From Vagococcus allomyrinae (GTDB lineage: Bacteria > Bacillota > Bacilli > Lactobacillales > Vagococcaceae): DNA of 64,000 nt. The first letter of the stretch is position 1. Every line of letters begins with the position of its first letter. The position numbers and the translations under genes were made by a program. Below are positions 35,157-43,519 of the stretch, in pieces. Under the pieces are notes generated by a model that did not search any database, was not told the DNA's origin, and saw only the letters and a program-made list of their open reading frames with translations. The DNA is taken from assembly GCF_017829975.1 (NCBI RefSeq), contig NZ_JAEEGA010000009.1, positions 124,001 through 188,000 on the forward strand, read 5' to 3'.

Positions 35157-35882
35157 GTGGAGAAAGTAGTAGCCTCAATTATGTGCGGCGATCAGTTGCA
35201 TTTAGCAGAAGAGTTAGTCGCTTTGGAAAAAGCAGGAATAAATTGGCTTCATTGTGATGTAATGGATGGTATTTTTGTTAATAACTTGGCCATGGGACCC
35301 TATGTTCTGGAAGCGATTATCAATGGAGGCCGGTTTACAACAGATATTCATCTGGCTTGTCAACAGCCTGAGAAGTACATTGAAATGTTTGCGGAGCTCA
35401 AACCGGATTATTTGACCTTTCATTATGAAGCAGCAGGAAGTTTAACCAAATTATTGGGACAAGTTCATTCTCATGGCATAAAAGCTGGAGTTGCGATTAG
35501 TCCTAGAACACCAATTGATGTTATTTACCCTTATTTGGAGAATATCGATTTAGTGCTGATGATGACAGTTGAACCCGGTTTTGCTGGGCAACAATTTAAT
35601 TGGACTGTGTTGGAAAAGCTTAAACGACTAACGAAACAGTTAGAGTCGGTTAAGAAGAAACCCTTGATTGAAGTAGATGGCAATATTAACGCCCAGACTA
35701 TTAATAAAATTAGCCCAATGGCAGATCTTTATGTCGTTGGAACATCGGCGCTGTTCAATCATCAGGAAGGCACCTACGAAGATAAAGTTAAAGCGGTTGA
35801 AGCTGCTTTTGCTAGCGGAAGAGCCGCTGAGAGGTTTGTTGATACGGCTAATCTAGCTAATGGCAATAGGGATCCCTATTAA
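35157..35882 (+). CDS. Second ribulose-phosphate/hexulose-phosphate 3-epimerase homologue
   Basis: This 241-residue Rpe-family protein is diverged from the 33954 gene. It has VASIMCGDQLHLAEEL, HCDVMDGIFVNN, DIHLA, MMTVEPGFAGQQF and EVDGNI. The initial PSIL motif is altered to ASIMCG, as in allulose 6-phosphate epimerase-like paralogues, so its substrate may differ from ribulose 5-phosphate. GTG start at 35157 follows GAGGAA by 6 nt. The C-terminus has an extra tail of about 25 residues. Confidence 0.85.
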   Translation: MEKVVASIMCGDQLHLAEELVALEKAGINWLHCDVMDGIFVNNLAMGPYVLEAIINGGRFTTDIHLACQQPEKYIEMFAELKPDYLTFHYEAAGSLTKLLGQVHSHGIKAGVAISPRTPIDVIYPYLENIDLVLMMTVEPGFAGQQFNWTVLEKLKRLTKQLESVKKKPLIEVDGNINAQTINKISPMADLYVVGTSALFNHQEGTYEDKVKAVEAAFASGRAAERFVDTANLANGNRDPY

Positions 35883-36010
35883 TCAGAGTTTTGCTACAGG
35901 GGCAAACATGATAAAGGACAGCGGCGCCAACTTGATGCAATTGTTGGACAAGTAATTAGCGACTCAAGCAATTGCGTTAGTTTATGGGCAAGGGAAAAGG
36001 AGAGCGTTAA

Positions 36011-37084
36011 ATGAGAGCACTAAAATTATATGGAAAAGAAGATTTAAGGTACGAAGAGGCCGACCGGCCAGTCGTTGTAAAGCCTTTAGATGTGATTATT
36101 AAAATTCAAGCTGTGGGAATCTGTGGTTCCGATCTATCACGATATAAAAAAATAGGTCCTTATGTGCCGGGAATGGTTTGGGGACATGAATTTTCAGGTC
36201 AAGTTAGTCAAATTGGGAGTCAGGTGAAGACGATTAAAGTGGGGGACCGTGTTACTGGCTGTCCAACTTTAGTTTGTCAGGATTTAGGAAAAGAAGAGTG
36301 CTATTATTGTAAAAAAGCAGAATACGCCCGTTGTGAGTCCTTAACAGTTATTGGTGCCAGACATCCAGGCAGCTATGCTGAGTACATCAGCTTGCCTGAA
36401 AAGAATGTGGTTAAAATTCCAGATAACGTAGATTATGAATCGGCCGCTATGATTGAACCCTCATCTGTAGTTCTTCATGGTTATTACCGCATGAAGATTA
36501 CTGCTGGCGATAATGTCGTGGTTGTAGGCTGTGGCAATATCGGCTTATTGGCAATCAAGTGGGCGAAAATTTTAGGCGCTAATCAAATTATTGCCATCGA
36601 TATCAATGAAGAGGCGTTGGCCTCTGCTATTCAAGCAGGGGCTACAGCTAAGATTAATTCCGCTGTAAGCGAACCAATCGCAGAGATTCAGCAGTTGACC
36701 AAAGGTCTCGGGGCTGATTGTGTGGTGGAATCCGCTGGTTCGCCAATTACCTCAGCACAAGTTTATTCCTATGCTAAAAAAGGTGGAGCAGTAGTTTTTC
36801 TAGGGATTCCTTATGCGGATATTAACATTGAACGGTTTTATTTTGAAAAAATTGTCCGCAATGAATTGACCGTTTTAGGTTCTTGGAATGCCATCTCAGC
36901 CCCATTCCCAGGGAAAGAATGGGAAGCGACTATCGAAGCTTTAGCTTCAGGTGCTTTAGAAGTCAAGTCGATGATTAGTCACCGTTTACCACTAGCTGAA
37001 GGTCCCGCTATTTTTAAACGAATCACTCATCGACGAGAGGAAAACTTTGGTAAAGTGATGTTTTTCCCGGAAAATATTAAGTAA
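36011..37084 (+). CDS. Zinc-dependent polyol-phosphate dehydrogenase 2 (GatD-like)
   Basis: This 357-residue MDR protein has CGSDLSRY, GHEFSG, a structural-zinc loop with Cys residues (QDLGKEECYYCKKAEYARC), nucleotide site VVVGCGNIGLLA and a C-terminal helix pattern close to galactitol-1-phosphate 5-dehydrogenase. It is the last gene of the operon. Together with the 32818 enzyme it gives two entry oxidations for alditol phosphates, for example ribitol and arabitol phosphates. Confidence 0.88.
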   Translation: MRALKLYGKEDLRYEEADRPVVVKPLDVIIKIQAVGICGSDLSRYKKIGPYVPGMVWGHEFSGQVSQIGSQVKTIKVGDRVTGCPTLVCQDLGKEECYYCKKAEYARCESLTVIGARHPGSYAEYISLPEKNVVKIPDNVDYESAAMIEPSSVVLHGYYRMKITAGDNVVVVGCGNIGLLAIKWAKILGANQIIAIDINEEALASAIQAGATAKINSAVSEPIAEIQQLTKGLGADCVVESAGSPITSAQVYSYAKKGGAVVFLGIPYADINIERFYFEKIVRNELTVLGSWNAISAPFPGKEWEATIEALASGALEVKSMISHRLPLAEGPAIFKRITHRREENFGKVMFFPENIK

Positions 37085-37100
37085 TCTGTAAGTCATTTTT

Positions 37101-37135
37101 GAAGTTGTTGTGGAAAATCACAACAGCTTCTTTTT
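37101..37135 (+). terminator. Terminator of the galactitol-type operon
   Basis: GAAGTTGTTGTG (37101-37112) pairs with CACAACAGCTTC (37119-37130), then TTTTT. Confidence 0.9.
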
Positions 37136-37217
37136 GAGCAAAAAATATCGACAACCACCAAAAAGGCTCGGTATATCTGTAAAAAAAAGAACTGGCTATT
37201 ATTTATTCGGTGTGATT

Positions 37218-37327
37218 ATATAGTTCCTATTAAATAATGACGATCAGTCGTTAAACTTCCAGCTAAAGAGAAGTTGAAAACACCACTCTTCGCTCGTCAT
37301 TATAGTGATAATCCAATGGAACTATAT
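37218..37327 (-). mobile_element. 110-bp MITE-like element with 10-bp terminal inverted repeats, copy 1
   Basis: Exact terminal repeats ATATAGTTCC (37218-37227) and GGAACTATAT (37318-37327) bound a 110-bp element. Inner arms AATGACGA/TCGTCATT add further symmetry. Its reverse complement matches 57281-57388 over AAGAGTGG, TTTAGC, AAGTTTAACG and ATTTAATAGGAACTAT. It encodes nothing. It sits just upstream of the histidine kinase promoter region and could influence it. Confidence 0.6.
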
Positions 37328-37443
37328 GTTCGGATTTTTTTACGGGATGTATATATTAAAATAAGCATGTCCAGAAAGTTAACCTAAGTTTGTTTGGAAT
37401 TTCACGTTCGGTTATGGCATAATTAATAAAAAGGAGGAGTAGG

Positions 37444-38808
37444 ATGATTAGTTTAACGTTTGTTATGTTGGTGAATGTTATTCCCTTATGGTTCATTTTT
37501 ATTAGTTATTTTTACAATTTTTACACAGCTTTAAATCTATCGTTTAAAGCTTGGAAAGTGTGGCTGGTTGCTGGTATTTTTTGTTTGAGTGATTTTGCTT
37601 GGATCTATTTGTTCGGCAGCTTTGAGCTTGAAAAAATATCGTTTATCCTGATTATTTTATTGATTGTTAGTCCGATTATTTGGAAAAAATCGGAAGAATC
37701 TTTTTTTAAAGTAGTGAGCATCTGTCTTCTGTTAACTGGCCTTCATTTGTCTTTTACTATTTTGAGTGATGTTGTTAGTACTCAAGTGGTGGCGATGACT
37801 GGCATTGGCATGGAAGGGTATACAAAAAGTTCGCTGTTGTTTGTGTCGATCATAACCTATTTAGTTCAGCTGATAATGTGTCTATTATTAAATCTTTTTC
37901 TGCGAAGTAATCGGGGGCGTCGAACAGTCAAGCATCTGTTTCAAACCCCAGGAGTCAGTTGGCTGACATTTATTAGCGCGATTTTAATGACGGTCATATT
38001 AATCGGTTACTTTTTTAATTATTATAATTTTTTGTTAGGAAAGACTGGATTAGCATTCTTTTTATTGGCTGTCTATGTTTTCTTTGGACTTGTTTTCGGA
38101 CTTAGTTTAGGAATCTTAAGTTATATTCGGCTCTATCAGGATAAACTAAAGGCGGCAGAGGCTCTGTTGATTCAGCAACAATCTTATAATCGCGTGTTGG
38201 AAGACATTCAACAAGATGTTCGTCATTTTCAACACGACTATAAAAACATTTTGTCTAGTTTTTATCTACAATTGAAAGAAGGACGTGTTGAAGAGGCACA
38301 GGTTTTATTGGAAGAAAAATTTTTATCCTTTGATCAAAATGTCAGTTATAATATTAAGCAAATGAGCTTTTTAAACAATATCAAACCGATGGAAATTAAA
38401 AGTTTATTGCTGACGAAAATGTTACAAATGGAACAAAAGAACATCAAATTTCAAGTCGAAGTGATGGATTCGATTTCGGAATTCCATATCGAAACTGAAG
38501 ATTTGGTTCGATGTTTGGGGATTTTATTGGACAATGCCATGGAAGAAGAAACCTTAACTGAGGAAAAGACCGTTCATTTTGTGGCTTATCAAGATGACTC
38601 AACGGTAACCATCATGATCAAAAATCATCTACAAGAAGAGAAAAAAATTGCCGAAATCACTCAAGAAGGCTATTCAACCAAAGGCGACAATCGTGGGATT
38701 GGCCTAAGTAGCTACCAAAAAATCTTAACTAAATACCCAAATGTGCTGAATAAAACCGTCGTGTCTGATAATCAATTTCAACAAGTATTAAAAATGCAAA
38801 TAAGTTAA
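37444..38808 (+). CDS. AgrC/ComD-like quorum-sensing histidine kinase 1
   Basis: The 454-residue kinase has six to seven transmembrane helices in residues 1-225 (peptide-sensor domain). A coiled linker is followed by the phosphoacceptor His264 in HFQHDYKN and a GHKL ATPase with N-box Asn364 (GILLDNAMEE) and G-box GDNRGIGLSS. HPK10-type kinases sense secreted peptides. It is followed by a second kinase whose cytoplasmic half is nearly identical and by a LytTR regulator. No adjacent AgrD-like peptide gene was found. Confidence 0.92.
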   Translation: MISLTFVMLVNVIPLWFIFISYFYNFYTALNLSFKAWKVWLVAGIFCLSDFAWIYLFGSFELEKISFILIILLIVSPIIWKKSEESFFKVVSICLLLTGLHLSFTILSDVVSTQVVAMTGIGMEGYTKSSLLFVSIITYLVQLIMCLLLNLFLRSNRGRRTVKHLFQTPGVSWLTFISAILMTVILIGYFFNYYNFLLGKTGLAFFLLAVYVFFGLVFGLSLGILSYIRLYQDKLKAAEALLIQQQSYNRVLEDIQQDVRHFQHDYKNILSSFYLQLKEGRVEEAQVLLEEKFLSFDQNVSYNIKQMSFLNNIKPMEIKSLLLTKMLQMEQKNIKFQVEVMDSISEFHIETEDLVRCLGILLDNAMEEETLTEEKTVHFVAYQDDSTVTIMIKNHLQEEKKIAEITQEGYSTKGDNRGIGLSSYQKILTKYPNVLNKTVVSDNQFQQVLKMQIS

Positions 38809-38884
38809 ATAAAGCGTGGTCTAATCAGAAAAAAGTGGAAACTAATGACGGTGGGAAAACATCGATTTAAGGAGGTGCGTCACT

Positions 38885-40255
38885 ATAAACACGAGACTGT
38901 TGGTCTATTTATTATCTAATTACCTGCCGTTATGGGTAGTTTTTAGTTGCATATTTTACAATTTTTGTACGGGGTTAAATATCAAGGCCAATCACTGGAA
39001 ATTGTGGTTGGGGGCATTGTTTTTTTCCTTCATCGATATGAGTATTATGTTCATGGAGAATGGGCGTCGTTTAGAAAATATCTTCTTTTTTTCAGTAATT
39101 GTATTGATTGTGTGCCCTATTCTTTGGAAGGCCTCAAATCTATCATTCATAAGAGTGATGAGTGTCTGCTTATTGTTAACAGGTTTGCAAATACCGATTA
39201 CAGTAATAGCTAATATTATCAGCAATGCTGTGACAAATCTAACCAATACTTCTGATCTGGCAAGTGCTTCAACATTACAGCTTAGTATCGTTTTATTAAG
39301 TAACTATGTATTTCAAGTTATCTTATCTCTTTTATTGAACCTGTTTTTGCGAAGTGGGCGGGGGCAAAGGACAATTACTCATCTTTTTCAAACGAAAAGA
39401 ATGAGTGGGCTAACATTTGGTTATTCTATTGTGTTGGCAAGTGTCATGGTAGTGTATGTGGATATTCTTTATGAAATCGTCGTAACAGAATACTTATCGA
39501 TCGTGACCTTGTTGGGGATTTATGTAGTTTTTGGCTTGATCTTCGGTCTCAGCTTAGCGATTTCAAGCTATATCCGGCTTTATCAGGATAAATTAAAAGC
39601 CGCAGAAGCCATGCTGATTCAGCAACAATCTTATAATCGTGTGTTGGAAGACATTCAACAAGATATTCGTCATTTTCAACACGACTATAAAAATATCTTG
39701 TCCAGTTTTTATTTGCAATTAAAAGAAGGACGTGTTGAAGAGGCACAAGCTTTATTGGAAGAGAAGTTCTTATCCTTTGATCAAAATGTCAGTTATAATA
39801 TTAAACAAATGCATTTTTTAAACAATATTCAACAGATGGAGATAAAAAGTTTATTGCTGACTAAAATGCTACAAATGGAACAAAAGAACATCAAATTTCA
39901 AGTCGAAGTGATGGATTCGATTTCGGAATTCCATATCGAAACCGAAGATTTAGTTCGCTGTTTGGGAATTTTATTGGACAATGCCATGGAAGAGGAAACC
40001 TTAACTGAGGAAAAGACCGTTCACTTTGTGGCTTATCGAGATGACTCAACGGTAACCATTATGATTAAAAATCATTTACAAGAAGAAAAAAAGATTGCCG
40101 AAATCACTCAAGAAGGTTACTCAACCAAAGGAGACAATCGTGGAATTGGCCTAAGCAGCTATCAAAAAATCTTAAATAAGTACCCAAATGTGCTGAATAA
40201 AACCGTTGTGTCTGATAATCAATTTCAACAAGTATTAAAAATGCAAATAAGTTAA
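38885..40255 (+). CDS. AgrC/ComD-like histidine kinase 2, apparently starting at ATA
   Basis: From about residue 235 on, the product matches kinase 1 almost residue for residue (HDYKN box, GILLDNAMEE, GDNRGIGLSS), while the membrane sensor is clearly diverged. No ATG is available. AAGGAGGTG (38869-38877) stands 7 nt from ATA 38885, where alignment with kinase 1's start also falls; TTG 38900 has no ribosome binding site at proper distance. The start codon may have mutated from ATG to ATA, lowering expression. Both kinases probably feed the same response regulator. Confidence 0.85.
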   Translation: MNTRLLVYLLSNYLPLWVVFSCIFYNFCTGLNIKANHWKLWLGALFFSFIDMSIMFMENGRRLENIFFFSVIVLIVCPILWKASNLSFIRVMSVCLLLTGLQIPITVIANIISNAVTNLTNTSDLASASTLQLSIVLLSNYVFQVILSLLLNLFLRSGRGQRTITHLFQTKRMSGLTFGYSIVLASVMVVYVDILYEIVVTEYLSIVTLLGIYVVFGLIFGLSLAISSYIRLYQDKLKAAEAMLIQQQSYNRVLEDIQQDIRHFQHDYKNILSSFYLQLKEGRVEEAQALLEEKFLSFDQNVSYNIKQMHFLNNIQQMEIKSLLLTKMLQMEQKNIKFQVEVMDSISEFHIETEDLVRCLGILLDNAMEEETLTEEKTVHFVAYRDDSTVTIMIKNHLQEEKKIAEITQEGYSTKGDNRGIGLSSYQKILNKYPNVLNKTVVSDNQFQQVLKMQIS

Positions 40256-40266
40256 GGGGAAAAACG

Positions 40267-41007
40267 ATGAAACACATTTATATTTGTGATGATGAATTAA
40301 TTTATCGGGAGCAAATTAGTAGTTTAATTAATCACAGCATAATCGGCCATCAATACTCCCTGATGGTCAAAGCCAAAACCAGTAGTACCACAGAGTTATT
40401 GGCGATCGATTTTGATCATTCCGAAAGCGTTTATTTTTTAGATGTGAATATCATTGGTTCGCCTATCAATGGTTTTGAGTTAGGCAAGGAAATTCGTCGT
40501 CGAGATCCGCGAGGCTTTATTATTTTTGTTACAACCTTTGAAGAACTGGCCGTGGAGACATTTAAATATCGTTTGGAAGCCATGGATTACATCGTCAAAG
40601 ATCAACCGGATAACATTGCCAATCGAATTGAGTTGTGTTTAGCAAGCATTATGGAACAGCAACTCCCTGAGCCATTGGAAGAAAGCAAAATGCTGACGGT
40701 GAAATTTGCTGATGAACTTCTTCTGATTGCTTTATCTGAGATTGTCTTTATTGAGACGTCGAGTCGCAGTCATATGGTGGTAATTCATACAATTGATCAA
40801 ACGATTGAAACAGCAGGGAATTTACAAGAATTAGAGGCCCAGTTGACTGAAGAGTTTGTGAGAAGTCACCGCTCATTTTTGGTCAATCGAGCGTATATAA
40901 AAAGCTTTAACCTGAAACAAAATTTACTGGAATTAAGCACTGGGCAGACCTGTCTTGTTGCTCGTAGAATGAAAAAAAGCTTAAAAGAGGTACTGGCCCT
41001 CCTCTAA
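40267..41007 (+). CDS. LytTR-family response regulator (AgrA/ComE-like)
   Basis: The 246-residue regulator has a receiver domain (1-125) with the acidic pair Asp8-Asp9, phosphoacceptor Asp59 (YFLDVNI) and the conserved Lys in IVKD. A LytTR DNA-binding domain follows (about 145-245), with FIETSSRSHMVVIHT and RSHRSFLVN. It is 11 nt downstream of kinase 2 and should be the shared output of both kinases. Target promoters are not evident here. Confidence 0.93.
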   Translation: MKHIYICDDELIYREQISSLINHSIIGHQYSLMVKAKTSSTTELLAIDFDHSESVYFLDVNIIGSPINGFELGKEIRRRDPRGFIIFVTTFEELAVETFKYRLEAMDYIVKDQPDNIANRIELCLASIMEQQLPEPLEESKMLTVKFADELLLIALSEIVFIETSSRSHMVVIHTIDQTIETAGNLQELEAQLTEEFVRSHRSFLVNRAYIKSFNLKQNLLELSTGQTCLVARRMKKSLKEVLALL

Positions 41008-41012
41008 ACTTA

Positions 41013-41210
41013 TTAAACTATTTCAGAATGATGGTGTCCACTAGCCTGGAAGTTAGATTGGACGCTGTATCTGAAATAGGCATACATGATAATAACTGCA
41101 AAGCCAATTAAGATCGTTGTGTTAAGCAGTAGTTTGATATCATAAAAATACCATGTGGCTACCATAAAAACGATCGAAATAAACAGGTTGATATGGCATG
41201 TGCGACTAAT
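41013..41210 (-). pseudogene. Membrane protein remnant, start missing
   Basis: An open minus-strand frame of 65 codons lacks a start. It encodes two hydrophobic segments (INLFISIVFMVATWYF and LLLNTTILIGFAVIIMYAYF) and a polar tail ending SGHHHSEIV. The C-terminal helix pattern is compatible with an AgrB-type peptide protease, which would suit the adjacent sensor kinases, but the match is too short to assert. It looks like a decayed gene. Confidence 0.4.
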
Positions 41211-41915
41211 TTACCCTGTGAAGTTCTGATAGTTAAAGCGGAACGAATCGCCTTTATATAAAAGTCAAATCAGTTGTTTTAAAAATTGCGACAGTGTTGA
41301 GGCCAAGCGTTTTCTTAGGATTAGCGTAACCATTAGAAAGCCCGGTGCGAACAAATTCCCAGCCGACTCGTTCATTTTTTTTCAACAAAAGCTTTCATCT
41401 CCTTTACTTCGGAACTAGGATAATCGGCCGTTTTATACTGATAAGGACAATCGGTTTGGATGAAATTAAAGCCAAAGTAGTCTGAAGAGGCGGAATCTAG
41501 CAAAAAACCTTGTTGACCTTTAGCATCTAACCACGCTTTAACTGCTTCTAATCGACGATCAGCTTTCGTGTGAAAAACAGGCTTACCCGTCTTTTTTTGC
41601 CTTGACTTGCAAGGTGTATAGCAGCCAATATCCGCCAATGCATAGGCCAAAAACATTAGCTAAATAAAATTGATTATTATTAGTCACTACTCCTAAACTG
41701 GCGACGATCATTATCAGGAAGTGTAAAATAAAGAGGATTCCACCAAATAAAAGGACCTGTTTTAGGGCTTCACTTTTTTCTAGCTGGTTTTTGGGACTTA
41801 GAAAATGGACAATAACGGTAATCAAAGCCAATAAAACTAGCAGGTTGAAGCCAGTACGGTGGTTTTGTTCCATAAAAGTTAATAATGATTCTGTTAATTT
41901 CACAAGTCTATTCAT
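41211..41915 (-). pseudogene. Hypothetical membrane protein broken by several frameshifts
   Basis: Joining three or four frames gives one coherent protein of about 234 residues. The N-terminal part (41915-41583) has three membrane helices and ends YTLQVKAKKDG. The next frame continues TGKPVFHTKADRRLEAVKAW after an A7 run (T7 at 41592-41598). A further shift at an A8 run (T8 at 41375-41382) leads to ERVGWEFVRTGLSNGY. A last shift near 41255 gives YKGDSFRFNYQNFTG. Breaks at homopolymers could be real decay or sequencing error. Function not recognised. Confidence 0.6.
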
Positions 41916-42184
41916 AAGAGCCCCCTTTTTATTGAGTATGCTATGATTATTATAGGCAGATTCTTGAAACGATTGCTGAATTTTTCTTAAACGGTCTTTT
42001 ATGATGCCTGATTGGTTCTAATTAGGTGTTTGCTACATATTTTCTCTCACTGATCCTGAGTTGTTGTTCAGTAGTGACCACTTTGACTTATTTAATAGCT
42101 GTTATTTTACTTACAAGCGTATCGTTGGGCAAAACACCTTAACATGTGCCATAATTAATCATATAAAAGAGGGAGTGAAATGAA

Positions 42185-42427
42185 ATGTCATTTATTTGGT
42201 CGTTAATAGTCGGTGCTTTAATTGGTACTATTGCAGGTGCCATTACTAAAAAAGGTGGTTCAATGGGTTGGATTGCTAATATTGTGGCAGGCTTAGTTGG
42301 ATCATCAGTAGGACAAGCCCTATTTGGTAATTGGGGCCCGAGCTTAGCTGGGATGGCGTTGATTCCTTCGATTATCGGTGCTGTTCTTTTGGTAGCAGTG
42401 GTCTCATTTTTCTTTGGCAAAAGTTAA
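42185..42427 (+). CDS. GlsB/YeaQ/YmgE-family small membrane stress protein
   Basis: This 80-residue protein has three Gly-rich hydrophobic helices, starting FIWSLIVGALIGTIAGAITKK and ending LIPSIIGAVLLVAVVSFFFG. It is typical of transglycosylase-associated/GlsB proteins induced by stress. GGGAGTG precedes ATG. It is monocistronic, with a CATAAT -10-like hexamer upstream (about 42151) and a terminator downstream. Confidence 0.88.
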   Translation: MSFIWSLIVGALIGTIAGAITKKGGSMGWIANIVAGLVGSSVGQALFGNWGPSLAGMALIPSIIGAVLLVAVVSFFFGKS

Positions 42428-42460
42428 TCGCAATTAATAAAATTAATAGTTATCAAATCA

Positions 42461-42492
42461 AAAGCTCATTATAAATTAATGGGCTTTTTTTT
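42461..42492 (+). terminator. Terminator after the GlsB-like gene
   Basis: AAGCTCATT (42462-42470) pairs with AATGGGCTT (42478-42486), with an extended T-run. Confidence 0.88.
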
Positions 42493-42643
42493 CGGAAAAA
42501 AATTAATTCTTTTTGGAAGACATACCAATGGCTCTTGATACTCAATAAGTTTGAGAAAGAATTCCGACTTTAGCATGAGGTAACCAAGGATAAACTTCTT
42601 TATAGTTAAAGATGAAGAAAGCGTTTTGGGAGGAGGAATTATC

Positions 42644-43315
42644 ATGGAATATATCAATGAGAAAACAAATCGAATTAAATTAGAAAAAGTTGACACAGTG
42701 ACGGTTTTTTGGTTATTTATGTTAGGGTCATTTTTAGGTTACCTGATTGAGATGATTTTTTGTTTTGTCAAAAATGGTTTTTTTGAAAGTCGTCAAGGGT
42801 TACTATTTGGTCCCCTTAGTCCAGTTTATGGCATAGCAGTCGTGTTAATGACGATTTTATTTACACCAATATTAAAAAAGAATAAATTGACAATCTTTTT
42901 GATAAGCAGTATTTTGGGAGGGCTTTATGAAGTTGTCTGTAGCTTTGTGCAAGAAAGCGTCGTTGGCAGTGTCTCATGGCATTATCCTCGATATGCTTTA
43001 GGTATTTTTAATGGACGAACCAGTTTAATTTACATGCTCTTTTGGGGTGTTTTGGGGTTGGCCTTTGTCCGTTACGGTTATCCCTTTGTGATCTATCTGT
43101 TAAACCGAGTGACTGCCTCGAGAGTAACACGCTATACGAAGGTTTTAATCCTTTTATTAATCATCAATATCGGGTTATCAGTTGTAGCTGTGAAACGTTG
43201 GACAGAGCGAACCACGGGGATTGAGCCACAAAATAGATTTGAACAACGATTGGATCAAACATTTCCTGACACCACGATGAAAAATGTTTATCCAAATATG
43301 ATCTTGCCAAAATAA
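42644..43315 (+). CDS. CmpB-type putative ABC-transporter-like membrane protein (pfam06541)
   Basis: The 223-residue membrane protein has about five helices. The family signature WLFMLGSFLGYLIEMIF, then GFFESRQGLLFGPLSPVYG and SWHYPRYALGIFNGRTSL, is clear. The family is annotated as a putative type IV ABC permease but lacks proven function. I start at ATG 42644 after GGGAGGAGG, not at TTG 42626. It is monocistronic, with a terminator directly behind. Confidence 0.85.
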   Translation: MEYINEKTNRIKLEKVDTVTVFWLFMLGSFLGYLIEMIFCFVKNGFFESRQGLLFGPLSPVYGIAVVLMTILFTPILKKNKLTIFLISSILGGLYEVVCSFVQESVVGSVSWHYPRYALGIFNGRTSLIYMLFWGVLGLAFVRYGYPFVIYLLNRVTASRVTRYTKVLILLLIINIGLSVVAVKRWTERTTGIEPQNRFEQRLDQTFPDTTMKNVYPNMILPK

Positions 43316-43322
43316 TCTAAAG

Positions 43323-43357
43323 ACGCAGTAAAGGAAAACATCCTTGCTGCGTTTTTT
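43323..43357. terminator. Terminator between CmpB-like gene and a small minus-strand gene
   Basis: ACGCAG..AAGG pairs with CCTT.CTGCGT (43323-43352), followed by T6 on the plus strand. Confidence 0.85.
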
Positions 43358-43360
43358 AGC

Positions 43361-43519
43361 TTATAAAATGAAATTTAATACATAAAAAAGATCGATAAGA
43401 ATGGCTAGGGAGAAAAGGAATATCGCTGTAAATCTCAGAGGCTTGTGCTTGAATTTTAGCGAAAAGAAAAATAACAGAAAAGGATTAAGATTGATAATAA
43501 CGAAAATGAGTGTTAACAA
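43361..43519 (-). CDS. Small hydrophobic protein (52 aa)
   Basis: On the minus strand GGAAGGAGG stands 5 nt before TTG 43519. It opens 52 codons: an N-terminal helix LTLIFVIINLNPFLLFFF, a basic loop SLKFKHKPLRF and a second helix ending at TAA 43361. Two membrane spans with a positive inside loop and the strong ribosome binding site argue for a real gene. No family recognised. Confidence 0.6.
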   Translation of the reverse strand: MLTLIFVIINLNPFLLFFFSLKFKHKPLRFTAIFLFSLAILIDLFYVLNFIL

